DNA of 64,000 bases, from assembly GCA_019279435.1 (NCBI GenBank), contig JAAALK010000286.1, positions 44,887,712-44,951,711 on the forward strand. Reading direction: 5' to 3'. Of this stretch, positions 42,441 through 54,126 are shown one piece after another; position 1 is the stretch's first letter, and each line of letters opens with the position of its first letter. The position numbers were made by a program, and so were the translations under genes. This DNA comes from Zizania palustris. Its lineage: Eukaryota; Streptophyta; Magnoliopsida; Poales; Poaceae. Under the pieces are notes generated by a model, which ran no database searches, was not told where the DNA came from, and worked only from the letters and a program-made list of their open reading frames with translations.

Positions 42441-42725
42441 CACTACTACAAAGCAACACTGTAGCGGCGGACAAAAACGACCTATAGTGGCGGGCATCAA
42501 GTCCGCCACTGCTCTAACGCGCCACTGCTATCGGGGGTTAGCAGTGGCGGTCAGAGCGCCCGCCACCGCTGTGTCAACAGCAGTAACGGGCGCGCTGACC
42601 TCATCTGCCTGCCACTACTGTTATCAATAGTAGTGGCGGGCAGATGAGGTTAGCGCGCCCGCCACCACTGTGTCAACAGCAGTAACGGGCAAGCTACCTC
42701 ATCTGCCCGCCACTGCTGTGTATAA
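42441..42725. repeat. 3' terminal inverted repeat and subterminal cluster of the second CACTA
   Basis: About a dozen AGTGGCGGGC/GCCCGCCACT motifs in both orientations, matching 26135-26462 in reverse with point changes (some CAGTAACGGGC). Confidence 0.88.
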
Positions 42726-43087
42726 CCCATAACACAGAATGCTGTGATCCCACAAACCAAAACACAGAAATTATATACTTCACACAGCCATTCACATACA
42801 CAGCAGCAAAACATCCACATATCCACATACACATCCACAACAACAACACATCAACACAACAACCATCCATCTCATCAATTTTCAAAAATTTATAAAGTTT
42901 ACATTATATGCTTCACACAGCCATCTACATACACAACACAACAACAACACATCTCATCAATTTACAAATTTACATTTCAACACATCAAGTCTAAAAAGTT
43001 TACATCTATCAAAATTTCAAAATTAACCATTGTGTCACAAATACATGCTCATGTGATTTATGTTTTCTTGGAAGGCCAACTCATATC

Positions 43088-43462
43088 TTAATTGGTTCGC
43101 CTTTTCATTCTTCCGGCCCAATCATACAGAGTTGGATGTTTGGCCACTTCACTCTCAAGATCGAAAAATACTCCAAGCTCATGAAGAATCTCATGCATCG
43201 TGAAGCGGCACATCCTTGATACGATTTTGTACATTTGTGATTCTGAGAGTTGGCTCTTCTGGGCAACAGTTGATGGACCTGACGTCTGCATACATAAAAT
43301 ATAAGTACATACGCTGCAAGTTATATTAGATTAACACACAAAAAATCAACTTACTTCTTTAGTATCCTCAGATACTGTCCGCCCAAACTTTCCTAAGTTA
43401 TTGCTCATGAAATCACAAGTATAATAGCCACAATGCACGGAACCAAGAGATTGTTTGTGACA
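43088..43462 (-). pseudogene. Last two exons of the Ulp1-like protease, second CACTA
   Basis: Exons 43462-43355 (108 nt) and 43285-43088 (198 nt) have the same sizes and borders as 25425-25532 and 25602-25799. The VHCGYYTCDF catalytic Cys region is intact. Upstream exons are lost in or beyond the gap at 43502, so only a fragment remains here. Confidence 0.8.
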
Positions 43463-43501
43463 CTTCAAAATAGACAAAGTTAGAACGATATATAGTTTGG
43501 C

Positions 43502-43601
43502 NNNNNNNNNNNNNNNNNNNNNNNNNNNNNNNNNNNNNNNNNNNNNNNNNNNNNNNNNNNNNNNNNNNNNNNNNNNNNNNNNNNNNNNNNNNNNNNNNNN
43601 N
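43502..43601. other. Assembly gap (100 N)
   Basis: A run of exactly 100 N, the usual placeholder for unknown length. It hides at least about 2.6 kb of CACTA interior expected between the TNPA and protease exons, and probably the 3' LTR of the gypsy element and the start of the copia-type LTR. Confidence 0.98.
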
Positions 43602-45390
43602 ACCCACTGGGCTGTTGACCAGGACTGACTCAGGTACACGGGCGGTGAGCGATTGCGGGCTGAGAGAGCTGCGGAGTTGGGCCGGCCCAATCCGGGTACC
43701 TGGTGCAAAGCTGGTGGAGGCTTTGTCAGTTTCGGCGTAAACTGACAACCGTTGATTCTGTATCCGGACTGTCCAGAAGAGTAGCTTCAGGATATGTCAT
43801 CTGTTACTCTAGGCCCACAGTCAGTCAGTTGTGTCTGTAAAAATACCTAAGGGCAGTAGAGTCTTTTTCTGTATTTTTGAGTCTGTAAAAACCCTAAGGG
43901 GCTGGTAGAATATTCCTAGTGTTGGGCTGCCTATAAATAGCACCCCAATCCCTAGGGTTTGGACTACCCTTTTGTGCTGAAATCAAATCCACCCATTGGG
44001 TCACTTTGTCCCCTGTCTTCTCTCTCCTGTGTGCGCCGCCAGGGCTTCCCTCCCACTGTGTATGCATTTTTCTTGCTCAAATCTCTTGGATGCGTAAATG
44101 CTTTGGTCCCTGGTGAATTTATTGCTTGCATTTTGTTTGGTTTGGGGAGTTATTGCCCTGGCTACGAGCTGGTGAATTTTATTCTTGAGGTGAAGGTTCT
44201 TCTGGTGCTTCTGTTCTTCACGAACTGAGTACTAGTTCTTGCTGTTGCAAGTAGTACTGCTTTACTGTAGCTACAGTGTTCTGCAGCAGCTTTTCACCTT
44301 CTATTGCCCAGCTTTTTGATCGAAGCTGACAGTCTCTTTTACCTTTTTCTGAGTGTGTCTGGCGAAGCTCGATTCTGGGCGGAGCCCCTTAACTCCGTGA
44401 GGCAGGCTCCGATCGAGCATCTTTAAAGGCTTCGCTCAGACTTCGAACCTAAATCCTTGTGTCCTGTGTTGCTAGCTTCAAAGTATTTTCTAAATGGACA
44501 GCATCGCATACTTCGATCGACAGTGCGAAGGTACTCCGGCCCTAGCTGTTCGAAGTTCACACTTCATTAAGTCTCGGAGTTGTCATCGAAGTTTGCCCTT
44601 CCACTCAGCTTCGCATTGATTTCTTGATAGCCTGTCACCCTTCGCTTCTTTGTTCGGAGCTTGTTCTCTTCGAAGGTAAAGCTGTAGGCTTCGGACTTGT
44701 TTTTCTGTCACGTGACAGACTTCGCTTCTTTGTTCGAAGGTTGTCTGTTTGTGTGTTGTGTTCGAAGTTTTTGTGTTCGAAGGTTCAGCTTCGGAGCTTT
44801 CGGTTCTAAGTGTGTTCGAAGTTTTGTCTTCGAAGTGCATACTTCGAAGCAGGCTTCGGCACTGGTTTACTTCGCTCCGAAGCTCGTAACTTGAAGTTGT
44901 GTTCGAAGTCTTGTCTTCGAAGTGCTTACTTCGAACCAAGCTCCGGCACTGTTTTTACTTCGCTCCGAAGTACACTTCGCCTCTTACCACTTCGAACTAG
45001 GCTAGACAGTGACACCTTCGGCACTTCGGACAGACTCCGTCATCAACCTCCGAAGCAGACCTCGACGTGCGAAGGGGGCTTCGCCAAGTTTCGAACAGGA
45101 GACAACTTTGGACAGTAACTTCTCTTTTCACTTTATACATACTTAGATCATTTCATTGAGAAGTATAGGCCTGTTACAACTTGTTTATCTGCGTAGTTGC
45201 ACCACTTTAGTTTTACACTGTTTATCATCAGATGCTTCTAGGTTAGAAACCTTTAGACTTAGGCCTTCTGTTTATTTTCTGCTGCGTAGTATTTTTGAGG
45301 TGTGTTGGGTATTGGGAACAGGCCATTGATTCGAAAGAATTTTTTAAGGCGCCCATTCACCCCCCTCTGGTCGCTACTTTCGGTCCTACA
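43602..45390 (+). mobile_element. Copia-type (SIRE-like) LTR, 5' end lost in the gap
   Basis: Has a TATA box (CTATAAATAGCACCCC, about 43931) and ends AGGCGCCCATTCACCCCCCT...GGTCCTACA at 45390. CGCCCATTCACCCCCCTCT is typical of the last bases of SIRE/Maximus-type copia LTRs. The next bases are gypsy pol rather than a primer-binding site, so this is a solo LTR or a 3' LTR whose element lies in the gap. 44500-45110 is packed with TTCGAAG palindromes. Open frames here are non-coding. Confidence 0.65.
43932..43939 (+). promoter_or_regulatory. TATA box of the copia-type LTR
   Basis: TATAAATA followed by CACCCCAATCCCTAGGG; transcription would start at about 43965. Confidence 0.6.
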
Positions 45391-48300
45391 CTTGCTCGGT
45401 GGGTACACGGAGGCACTTTTTCAGCTGGGAGACATGGAACACATCATGAACTCCTGCCAAGGATGGAGGCAGTTCCAGTTGATATGCCACTTCTCCTTGT
45501 CGACGGAGGATCTGGAAAGGTCCGACGTAGCGGGGTGCTAGTTTGCCTTTCATGTTGAACCTTTGAGTGCCACGGAGGGGAGTGACTCGGAGGTAGACAT
45601 AATCGCCCTCCTCAAAGGCTAGGTCTCTTCGACGGTTGTCGGCATAGCTCTTTTGCCTGGATTGGGCTGCCTTCAATCGGTCTCTTATGATCTTAACTTT
45701 CTCTTCAGCTTCTCTCAATAAGTCAGTCCCAAACAGTTGTGATTCTCCGGTTTGATCCCAGAGCAACGGCGTTCTGCACTTACGCCCATAGAGTGCTTCG
45801 AACAGGGACATTTGCAGGCTGGCTTGATAGCTGTTGTTGTAGGAGAACTCTGCATAAGGTAAGTTCTTGTCCCACATTCCGCCAAAGTCTAGAGCACAAG
45901 CTCTAAGCATATCCTCCAATATCTGGTTGACCCTTTCGGTTTGACCGTCGGTCTGTGGATGATAGATGGTGCTAAAGTTCAGCCGGGTGCCGAGTTCCTC
46001 TTGAAGGTTCTTCCAAAACTTGGAGGTAAACTGACTCCCACGGTCAGATACAATCTTCTTAGGAACTCCGTGAAGGCATACGATCCGGGTCATATACAAC
46101 TCAGCCAACTTGGCGACGGTGTAAGTTGTCTTGACCGGAACGAAGTGGGCTACCTTGGTGAGTCGGTCGACGATCACCCAGATAGAATCGTGACCAGCTT
46201 GGGTCTTGGGCAGTCCCGTGATGAAGTCCATTCCTATTTCTTCCCACTTCCATTCAGGGACCTTGAGAGGTTGAAGCAGTCCGGCAGGTCTCTGATGCTC
46301 TGCCTTGACTCGCCGGCATGTGTCGCACTTGGCCACATACTCAGCTATTTCTCTCTTCATGCTGACCCACCAGTATTTTTCCTTCAGGTCTTGGTACATC
46401 TTTGTACTCCCGGGATGGATGGAGTATAGAGTATCGTGGGCTTCTTGAAGGATGAGAGTCTTCAACTCAGGTAGGTTGGGTACGCATACTCGGTTTCCAA
46501 ACCAGATGGTACCATGTTCGTCCTCGGAGAATCTGGGGGCTTTACCCTTCCTCATGTTTTGCTGGATCTCCAGGATGTCCGGGTCTTCCTTCTGCTTCTC
46601 TCGGATCTAGTCTATTAAGACAGGCCGAGACTCCAAGGCAGCGAGGTACTCTCGAGTGGTGATCCCTAGGTTTAGCCTTTCCATCTCTTTATAAAGTAGA
46701 GGAGCCTGGTCTTGAATCATGATGGCATTGCAGTACCCTTTTCGACTAAGGGCGTCTGCCACCACATTCGCCTTGCCCGGATGATAATGGATGCCCAAGT
46801 CGTAATCCTTGATCAGTTCCAACCATCTCCTTTGCCTGAGGTTCAGATCTGGTTGGGTGAATATGTACTTGAGGCTCTTGTGGTCGGTGAAGACCTCACA
46901 CCGATTTCCCACAAGGTAATGTCTCCATATCTTCAAGGCATGAACCACGGCTGCTAGTTCCAGGTCGTGGGTTGGGTAGTTCAGCTCGTGCGGTCTCAGT
47001 TGCCGGGAGGCGTAGGATATCACTTTCCCTTCTTGCATTAAGACGCATCCCAATCCTTGACGAGAGGCATCACAGTAGACGTGGAAGTCTTTCCGGATGT
47101 CTGGCAGAGTCAGAATGGGAGCTGATACTAGCTTCTTCTTGAGGGTCTGGAAGCTTTCTTCGCAGTCGGGGGTCCATTCAAACTTTACTTCCTTCTGCAG
47201 AAGTCTGGTCATAGGCTTGGTGATCTTGGAAAAGTTCTCGATGAACCGGCGGTAGTATCCGGCCAATCCGAGAAAACTCCGGATCTCGGTCACGGTCGTT
47301 GGCTGTAGCCAGTTGGTTACCGCTTCCACGGTGGTTGGGTCCACTGCTATTCCTCCGGCAGATATAACATGGCCGAGGAACTTCACCTCAGATGACCAAA
47401 ATTCGCATTTGCTGTATTTGGCGTACAGTTGCTGCTCCCTTAGCTTTCCGAGGGTCAGACGGAGGTGAGTCTCGTGTTCTTCCTTGGTCTTGGAGTAAAC
47501 GAGGATATCGTCGATGAATACCACGATAAACTTGTCCAAGAACTCCATGAATACGTTGTTCATCATGTTCATGAAAAAGGCCGGGGCATTCGTGAGTCCG
47601 AACGACATCACAGTGTACTCGTAGAGTCCATAGCGGGAGGTGAAGGCAGTCTTGGGTATATCTTCCTCCCTGATCCTTAACTGGTGATAACCTGACCTGA
47701 GGTCAATCTTGGAAAACACCGAGGATCCTTTCAGCTGATCGAACAGGTCGTCGATCCGAGGCAATGGGTATTTGTTCTTGATGGTTACGTCGTTCAGGGC
47801 TCTATAGTCCACGCACATCCTCTTGGTCTTGTCCTTCTTCATGGCAAATATAACCGGTGCACCCCAGGGTGAGGTACTCGGTCGGATGTAACCTTTCTGC
47901 TCTAGGTCCTCGATGTTGCTCTTGACTTCGGCTAGTTCATTGGCGGCCATTCGGTACGGGCGCTTGGAGATTGGAGTGGTCCCCGGGACAAGCTCGATTC
48001 TGAATTCGATGTCCCGCTTGGGAGGCATTCCGGGCAGATCTTCGGGGAAAACATCTGCAAACTCCTTGACTATTGGCACCTCTTCAAGAGCTATTGAGCG
48101 AAGGGATGCTCCGAGTGGTTTGCGACTGGTCATCCGGAAGGTGACGGTTACGCCTTCAGGACTGGTCACCGTGACGGACTTGTTGGCACAGTCGATCACT
48201 CCCTTGTGCTTCATCAACCAATCCATACCTAGTATAAGGTCGAGTCAGGTGCATTGGATGAGGACAGGCTCGGCCCGAAACAGCACTCCTTGGATGTCAA

Positions 48301-48490
48301 GTTGAACCTTAGGGCTGTAGAAGCGAGCTGAGGTCCTATTGCCGGGGGTGGCAATCACCATGGGAATGGGTAGAGGGAGCACGTCCAGATTGTTTGTTTT
48401 CACAAAACTTTCCGAGATGAAAGAGTGGGTTGCTCCAGAGTCAAATAATATGACGGCCGGTACGGAATTCACAGTAAACGTACCGAGCAC
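45391..48490 (-). pseudogene. Gypsy pol: protease, RT, RNase H, integrase
   Basis: Protease with FDSGATHSF (about 48460). RT with the FIDD catalytic box in VVFIDDILVYS and SFGLTNAP. RNase H with YCDASRQGLG, LELAAVVHAL and FTDHKSLKYI. Integrase with an HHCC finger (CDTCRRVK end) and D-D-E residues in GMDFITGLP, IVSDRGSQFT and DGQTERVNQ. A TGA at 48245-48247 separates protease from RT, and a TAG at 46607-46609 separates RNase H from integrase. The C-terminus ends at HVSQLKKCLRVPTEQ, where the copia-type LTR begins, so any chromodomain is lost. Confidence 0.92.
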
Positions 48491-48559
48491 GACTTCAGGA
48501 GCCTCCTGAGCTTCCTCCGCGCTGATGTGGTTGACGCGGGCGCGAACCGCCTGGTGGGG

Positions 48560-49656
48560 TGCTGCGCCTTGGTTCTGCTTGGGGTGAGGACACTGGTGTG
48601 AATAGTGCCCTTCCTTGCGGCAGTTGAAGCAGATGACCGGCCTTCCTTGGCGATCCTTCAGGATTGGGGCCTTGGCGGCCGGTGTCGGCTGAGCGGCCGG
48701 AGCTGGTGGAGCGGGGCGAGGATGCCCGGCGTTGGATCCACCGGCTGCGTGAGGTGCCTGTAGGCGGGCCGAGGATGGTAGGCGGGCGCTGGTGGCGGAG
48801 GGACGAAGCGGGGCCTCTGAGAGTTCGCCTGCTGATGCTTGAAGGCGATCATCTTCCTCTTCTTGAGGTCCAGCTTGTTCTGCTCAGTCTCTTGAATGAG
48901 CGCTTTGTTGACCAGCCGCTGGAAGTCGGCGAAGTCGGCGGCGACGAGCTGGATGGACAGCTCATCCTTAAGTCCCCTGAGGAACTTGGCTTGGCGAAGG
49001 GCGTCGGTGCGCACTTCCTCCGGTGCGTAGCGGGCGAGGCGGTTGAACTCATGGAGGTACTCCATGACAGTCCTGTTGCCTTGCTGCAGGTCGCGGAACT
49101 CCTGCTGTTTCACCGCGATGACGCCGGCGGGGACGTGGGCGGCACGAAAGGCGATGGTGAACTCCGCCCAAGTCACCATGTGGCCCTCTGGCTGGGACGC
49201 ACGGTAGTTGTCCCACCATTCAGCGGCGGGACCCTGGAGCTGGTGAGTGGCGAAGGCCACCCGCTCCCGGTCTGTGCAGGGGAGGAGGTCGAGCTTCTTC
49301 TCGATGGTGCGAAGCCAATCTCCGGCCTCCATCGGGTTGGTTGTGCTCGAGAAGATGGGCGGGCGCACGCGCAAAAACTCGGAGAGCTGCGGAGCGGCCG
49401 CGGGTGCAGGTGCGCGAGGGGCGGGCTCCCCGTTCTGCAGACGGTCCAACTGAGCCTGTTGGTGCTGCATTTGGGTGAGGAGGGCGGTGATCAGATGGTT
49501 CTGATTCGCCATCATCTCCGCCAAGGTGGGGTGGTTGGCGGAAGGCGACCCGGATTGGCGCGGGCCTGTTGCACCCCAGTTGGGCACAACACCCTCAGGC
49601 GCATCTCGGCTCCCTCCTGCTCCGTTGTTAGAGCCGGTGTTCTGGTGGTCGGCCAT
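48560..49656 (-). pseudogene. Gypsy gag with zinc knuckle
   Basis: The capsid-type region includes AADFADFQRLVNKALIQET and LQGPAAEWWDNYR. The open frame starting MADHQNTGSNN runs 332 codons. The nucleocapsid zinc knuckle CFNCRKEGHYSHQC (CX2CX4HX4C, about 48630-48590) is in another frame, so a frameshift lies at about 48770. The protease follows in the knuckle frame without a stop, as in a fused gag-pol. Confidence 0.88.
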
Positions 49657-49846
49657 CTTCTGAATTCATAAGGTTATAAGGCAAAAAGTTGACAACACAA
49701 TTAACAAGAATATTTCAAGCATATAAATTAAGTGGTAAAAAAAATGTTCATTACAATCAAGTTCTTATTCTACCCACAACACACTCGTCATGGGTAGCAC
49801 CATATACAAAATAATGCTTTTTATTTAATTTCGCGTCTCCTAACGC

Positions 49847-50626
49847 CTACTCGCCACCGGAGGCGGTCTCCGTGCTCTCGGAACCACGAGTGCGCGGCTC
49901 TAGAGAGATGGTGGGCTCGAGAAAATTCTCGATGATGGAGTCGGAGACGAGGCCGGGGCGTGGTGTAGGGGCGCTGGTGGAGGGCCTGGCAGGGGAGGGT
50001 CGTGGCGGGATCCTCTTGGGGCGAGGGAGGGGCTCACGGATGGGCTTCTTCTTCCTTGGAAGAAGAGGAACCATCTCAGCGATGTCCTTCTGCAGCTGCA
50101 TGATCTTGCGCTGCAGCTCGCCGTTCTGCTGGATCAGGTTCTTCGTTTCTTCACGAAGAAACTCAACCGCCTCATGGTGCTCGTCGGCGTCGAGCACCGC
50201 CTCGGTATGGAGATCATCCATGGCCTGCAGAAGACGCGACTGCCGGGCCATGACCGGATCACGCACAGAGTGAACTCCGAGGTAGATGCTACGGTGGGCT
50301 CCGGGAGTACGCTTCGGCACAAGCCGGAAGGATGAGTTCTGAAGACGATCGTCGTAGATCATCCTCAGCTCCATGAGGGCCTGGAGGGCGACTCGTTGGC
50401 ACGCGACGTCGAAAGTTGGGCCTCCAAGTGCGGTGGTGTAGGGCGGCAGATGTTCTCCGGAGCCATGGACGGTGAGGGAGACGTCACAAGGCCCGGCGAA
50501 CTCGTCGGGGTACACTCCTTGGAATTCGGGTTCGAAGAGGAACCCGAGAAAGGTGAGCATCATGCGGAGCTCCCGGACGAAGCCCTCATAGTGGCGGCAG
50601 TAGCTGTGGACTTGATAGACAGGCAT
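49847..50626 (-). CDS. Extra ORF upstream of gag (ORF0), 259 aa, open
   Basis: Lies between the primer-binding site and gag on the same strand, starts MPVYQVHSYC and is uninterrupted. Residues about 135-190 form a likely coiled coil (EAVEFLREETKNLIQQNGEL and on), followed by a basic and proline-rich tail (PRKKKPIREPLPRPKRIPP). Extra ORFs at this place are known in RIRE3/RIRE8-type rice elements; their function is unknown. It is the only undamaged frame in this element. Confidence 0.75.
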   Translation of the reverse strand: MPVYQVHSYCRHYEGFVRELRMMLTFLGFLFEPEFQGVYPDEFAGPCDVSLTVHGSGEHLPPYTTALGGPTFDVACQRVALQALMELRMIYDDRLQNSSFRLVPKRTPGAHRSIYLGVHSVRDPVMARQSRLLQAMDDLHTEAVLDADEHHEAVEFLREETKNLIQQNGELQRKIMQLQKDIAEMVPLLPRKKKPIREPLPRPKRIPPRPSPARPSTSAPTPRPGLVSDSIIENFLEPTISLEPRTRGSESTETASGGE

Positions 50627-50748
50627 CTACAAAACAGCAAGTTGAATAAAAGTGAGGAGAGGAACAAAGTTTATGAAGTAGATTTTCGAGAAATAATTTC
50701 CTATGGCTAATGGCTAGGCGGGTCTGTTTGGCTTCCTACAGTCGAGTC

Positions 50749-50761
50749 GGATCTGATACCA
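50749..50761 (-). other. tRNA-Met primer-binding site of the gypsy element
   Basis: The minus strand reads TGGTATCAGATCC, three bases after the LTR end, matching the start of the initiator tRNA-Met 3'-end complement. Confidence 0.8.
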
Positions 50762-50764
50762 TCT

Positions 50765-53700
50765 TGTAGCGCCCCGATTTAACAAAATCGAGACATTATT
50801 GAATTTCCAAAGAAAAACAATAATACAAGAGGTTCATCATGCGACAACGTACATACGATAACATCCATGGTACGCAGACCATATTTATTACAACATTGTT
50901 TTAGTAAAAACAGTAATAAGATAATTTAAACAGCGGCATGACGAACGTCCTCTTCAGGATCTTTCTTCTCGACTGGGTCGCTACTCCAGACCATCTTCAA
51001 AGTAGGCATCCTCTGTGGGGTCCAACGGGTATGAGTACAAAAAGTACTCAACAAGCCACCGCAAATGCAAATAATAATGCAGGATAATAAACAAGGAAGG
51101 ATAAAGGCTAACAATGCGGAATAAAGCAGTTGCAGTTATGGCATTTAGTGTATTCATATTTTAATCATGCGGAAAGTAAACATGAACATCATCAACATCA
51201 ACTAACTCGAGGAGTACGTTTTACCTCCTCGCACAACAGTCCTTACATGTCAATCCATCATGCACATTCATATTCCAAGTAAACTAACTGGGGGATGTCA
51301 CGCAACCCGCCCTTGACCGTGGGCTCGGCTTTTCGAAAAGATTTAAGACTCTGATCAGAGATGTACTACTGTACCCACAAGGCACGCACTCATCTCGACG
51401 AGATGACCCATTTCACGGGAACTCGTGCCAAAACCTCAATATGAGATGTTCCAAGCGATAACCACCCGCTCTAGGTTTCGCCGGCGCGCCGGGCCGCATC
51501 CCGGCTAACGTCGCACCCCCTTTTGCGCCACATTGGTACAAGTCACCCGCAGGTGCAACTTGACCCATCTCCAAATGGTGGCCTCGGTTTGGAACAACCC
51601 ATACCTTAGTTAGGACTTACCCACTAGACTTGTGGTTAGTACGTAAGTGTATTGCAACGGATCCCTCAGACCGGTCCTTATAGTGCCCCGGGTGCGACTG
51701 ACCAATGCCCTAGCTTGCACCCGGAACCCACCATGCATACACTCACAACCATGACTCATCACCAACAGAATTTCCAAGGATAAGAAGTAACGGGGATCAT
51801 ATAATAGAACCATTTTACTACGACTCATTTTTATCCTATAGCGGCCGTGTCATTACTTTGGACACTAGCTAATATCATTAATCATATGGTGACAAGGAGG
51901 TTAGGCGAGATAGCATGGCTTGGGATGCACATCAAGGTCGGGGGATCCTAGATAAATATAATGTAAGGGTTCGTTTGACTAATGCATATATAATCTATGT
52001 GTTATAGCGATAGTCAATTCAAACATGGGTTCAATATGTTCAAAAGAATTGTTTGGTGACTTGCCTTGTTCAGCGAAAGGCGAGGGAGGGACTTCCGGGA
52101 AGTATTCCGGCTCCTCGACGGCGTCGTAGTCTTTTCAATAATAATAAAGTAGAATAAATACAACATTCGATATAAACAACGTAAAATCACACAACAAGCA
52201 TGTGGGCTTTAGTTGATTTGATTTTAAAGAAAATCAGTTGTTAAGGTTCTGAAATTCATTTCACCAATAATTTAAAATGAATCAAAATGGGTTATTGTTT
52301 TTCATAAAAGGGTTTTTAAGTGTGAATAATACCACATTAAGTTTTCTAATCAATTTAATATGAATGATTCAGAGAAAACTCAGTGGTTCTAGTGTTTAAA
52401 CAGAAAGGAACAAATATATAAATCTTCTGAAGTTTAAATATTTAAATTTTGCATTTTAATCCTAAGGGTGTTTGAATACTTATTTAAATAAACATGAAAA
52501 TGTCCAAGTAAACCTACTGTTTTTATTGCATAAATATGTAGAGAATAATTTTATGAATTTTCTGAAATTGGAATGGTAATTTTTAGAGTTCAAATGCATT
52601 AGATATGAATTTTACAAGTTTAAAAGCATTTCTGGAATTTATTTTCAAATTTTAAACCCCTCGGGTCCACGGTGAGCCAGGCCCACGGTGAACCCGCGCA
52701 CTGTGCGCGTGCGCCGGGTTGATCTGGACCGTCGGATCCAGATCCGACGCGCGAGGGCGAGGCGGGACGCGTAAGTGGCTACGGACGGCCAGGATTAAAA
52801 CGTGCGAAGGGGTACCACGTGGACGCACGAGATCGCGCGTCGGGTTAAATGGAAATCAACGCGCGAGATTAAAACATAACGCTTTGACCAGATCCGATGG
52901 TGCGGATTAGATCGCGTACGTGGACTCACGCGCGTCGTCCGATCGCGATCGTGCGGCCAGGATTAAATCCGGCACGACACGCGCTAAGGGGGTTATACCC
53001 CCTTCGTCTCCGGCGACGGCGGGGCTCGGGTGCGGCGGCGACGGCGCCTACGAGGGGGCTAGGCCCTAGCTCTATGCGAAAACGGAAAGAGGAGGCCAAG
53101 GCGGCCACGATGGTACCTTAGATGGCGATGGAGGACGGCTGACGGTGATCAGCGGCGAGGGTAGACGCAAAGGGCTTCTCGGGTACTCGTCGGCGGTGGG
53201 GATCCAGCGATCTCCTTGGCCAGCGAAGGTGTGGCCGAGGTGGGGGTGGTCCTTGCGGTTGCAGAGGTGCGATCGACGAGGACGGAGGAGTACTCCGGCG
53301 ACGGTGGTCGACGGCTGGAGAACAGGAGGCGGTGTTGCGCTAAAAGCCGGGTGGAGGGCGTTCTGTGTGTTCTCGCAAAGCGTAGGCGTGGGGGTAAAAT
53401 GCGGGTGGCCGGGGGGTTTAAATAGGATCACCGGCGGGGGCAGAGGGGGCGTAATCGACGGTGGCCGGGGATAAATGCGCCTTGACGCCGGCGAGCTCGG
53501 GTTGACGCGGTTCAACGCACCTGGACGTGAATCGGGCGGGATTAATAGGGGGAAACGGCCGGCGCGGTGAGGGGACTTCAATGCACGCGTCGGATTAAAG
53601 GGAGGGGGCCGGCGAGGGCGGATCCTAGGCGGAGTTAGGGCTTCGGCCGGCGAGGGGGGATCCGGGGCGGATCTCGCGGGGACGAAGATCCTGACAAGCG

Positions 53701-54126
53701 GGGGCCACTCGTCAGCGGGCGCGAGCGGGCGAGGGTAGCGACTGACGGGTGGGGCCGAGGTGTCGGGTTCGCGCGCGAGGGGAAGGACTCGGCGCCGACA
53801 GGTGGGGTCGGCATGTCAGCCAGGGACGCGCGGGGTAACGGGCTGGGCCGGCCGGGAGAGAGAGAAGGGAGGGTGGGGAGCCCATTACTGTTCTAATACT
53901 TTTCTGAATAAAAATAATTCCAGAAAATAGATTAAAATATTAGGGCTACTTCCAAGGCTGGTAAAAATTTATAAAAATTCTCAAAATTATCTTTTGGTCT
54001 TAGGATCATATACAAAAAGTTTCACCTCCTAGTTTGGTCTTAGGATCATATACTTTTCTGAAATAATAATTCCCAGAAATTGAATTTAATAATATTTTTA
54101 TTGTTTTGAAAATTTGGGGTGTTACA
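50765..54126 (-). repeat. 5' LTR of the gypsy element (3,362 bp)
   Basis: On the plus strand it runs from TGTAGCGCCCCGATTTAAC to TTGGGGTGTTACA. GC-rich (52650-53880) and AT-rich parts alternate. The truncated relative at 29577-32165 is collinear. Long open frames at 52900-53580 are LTR sequence without recognised coding content. Confidence 0.88.
53418..53425 (-). promoter_or_regulatory. Possible TATA box of the gypsy LTR
   Basis: The minus strand reads CCTATTTAAACCCCCC. The position within the LTR would give U3 of about 0.7 kb and a long R-U5. Weak evidence from sequence alone. Confidence 0.35.

Larger units (their letters stand above)
45391..54126 (-). mobile_element. Ty3/gypsy retrotransposon (Tekay/RIRE3-like), inserted in the second CACTA
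   Basis: In minus orientation: LTR 54126-50765 (3,362 bp, TGTA...TACA ends), primer-binding site 50761-50749, an extra ORF (50626-49847), gag (49656 downward), zinc knuckle, protease, RT, RNase H and integrase down to 45391. It splits the TNPA exon of the CACTA: the bases just outside the LTR (GGGAC, 54127-54131) match the CACTA sequence, and the same pentamer should flank the other end, which is lost. The long LTR, the Met primer site and the extra ORF resemble the rice RIRE3/RIRE8 group. It is defective through one frameshift, two stops and 3' truncation. Confidence 0.87.

Noticed and set aside
42050..42510. A 153-codon minus-strand open frame as a complete gene
   Set aside because: It runs across the methyltransferase exon in the wrong frame and into the CACTA terminus.
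43602..45118. Open frames after the gap as host genes
   Set aside because: They lie in a copia-type LTR with TATA box and typical 3' end; no domain is recognisable.
52897..53581. Open frames of up to 169 codons in the gypsy LTR
   Set aside because: Composition-driven, located inside the LTR, without similarity to proteins I recognise.
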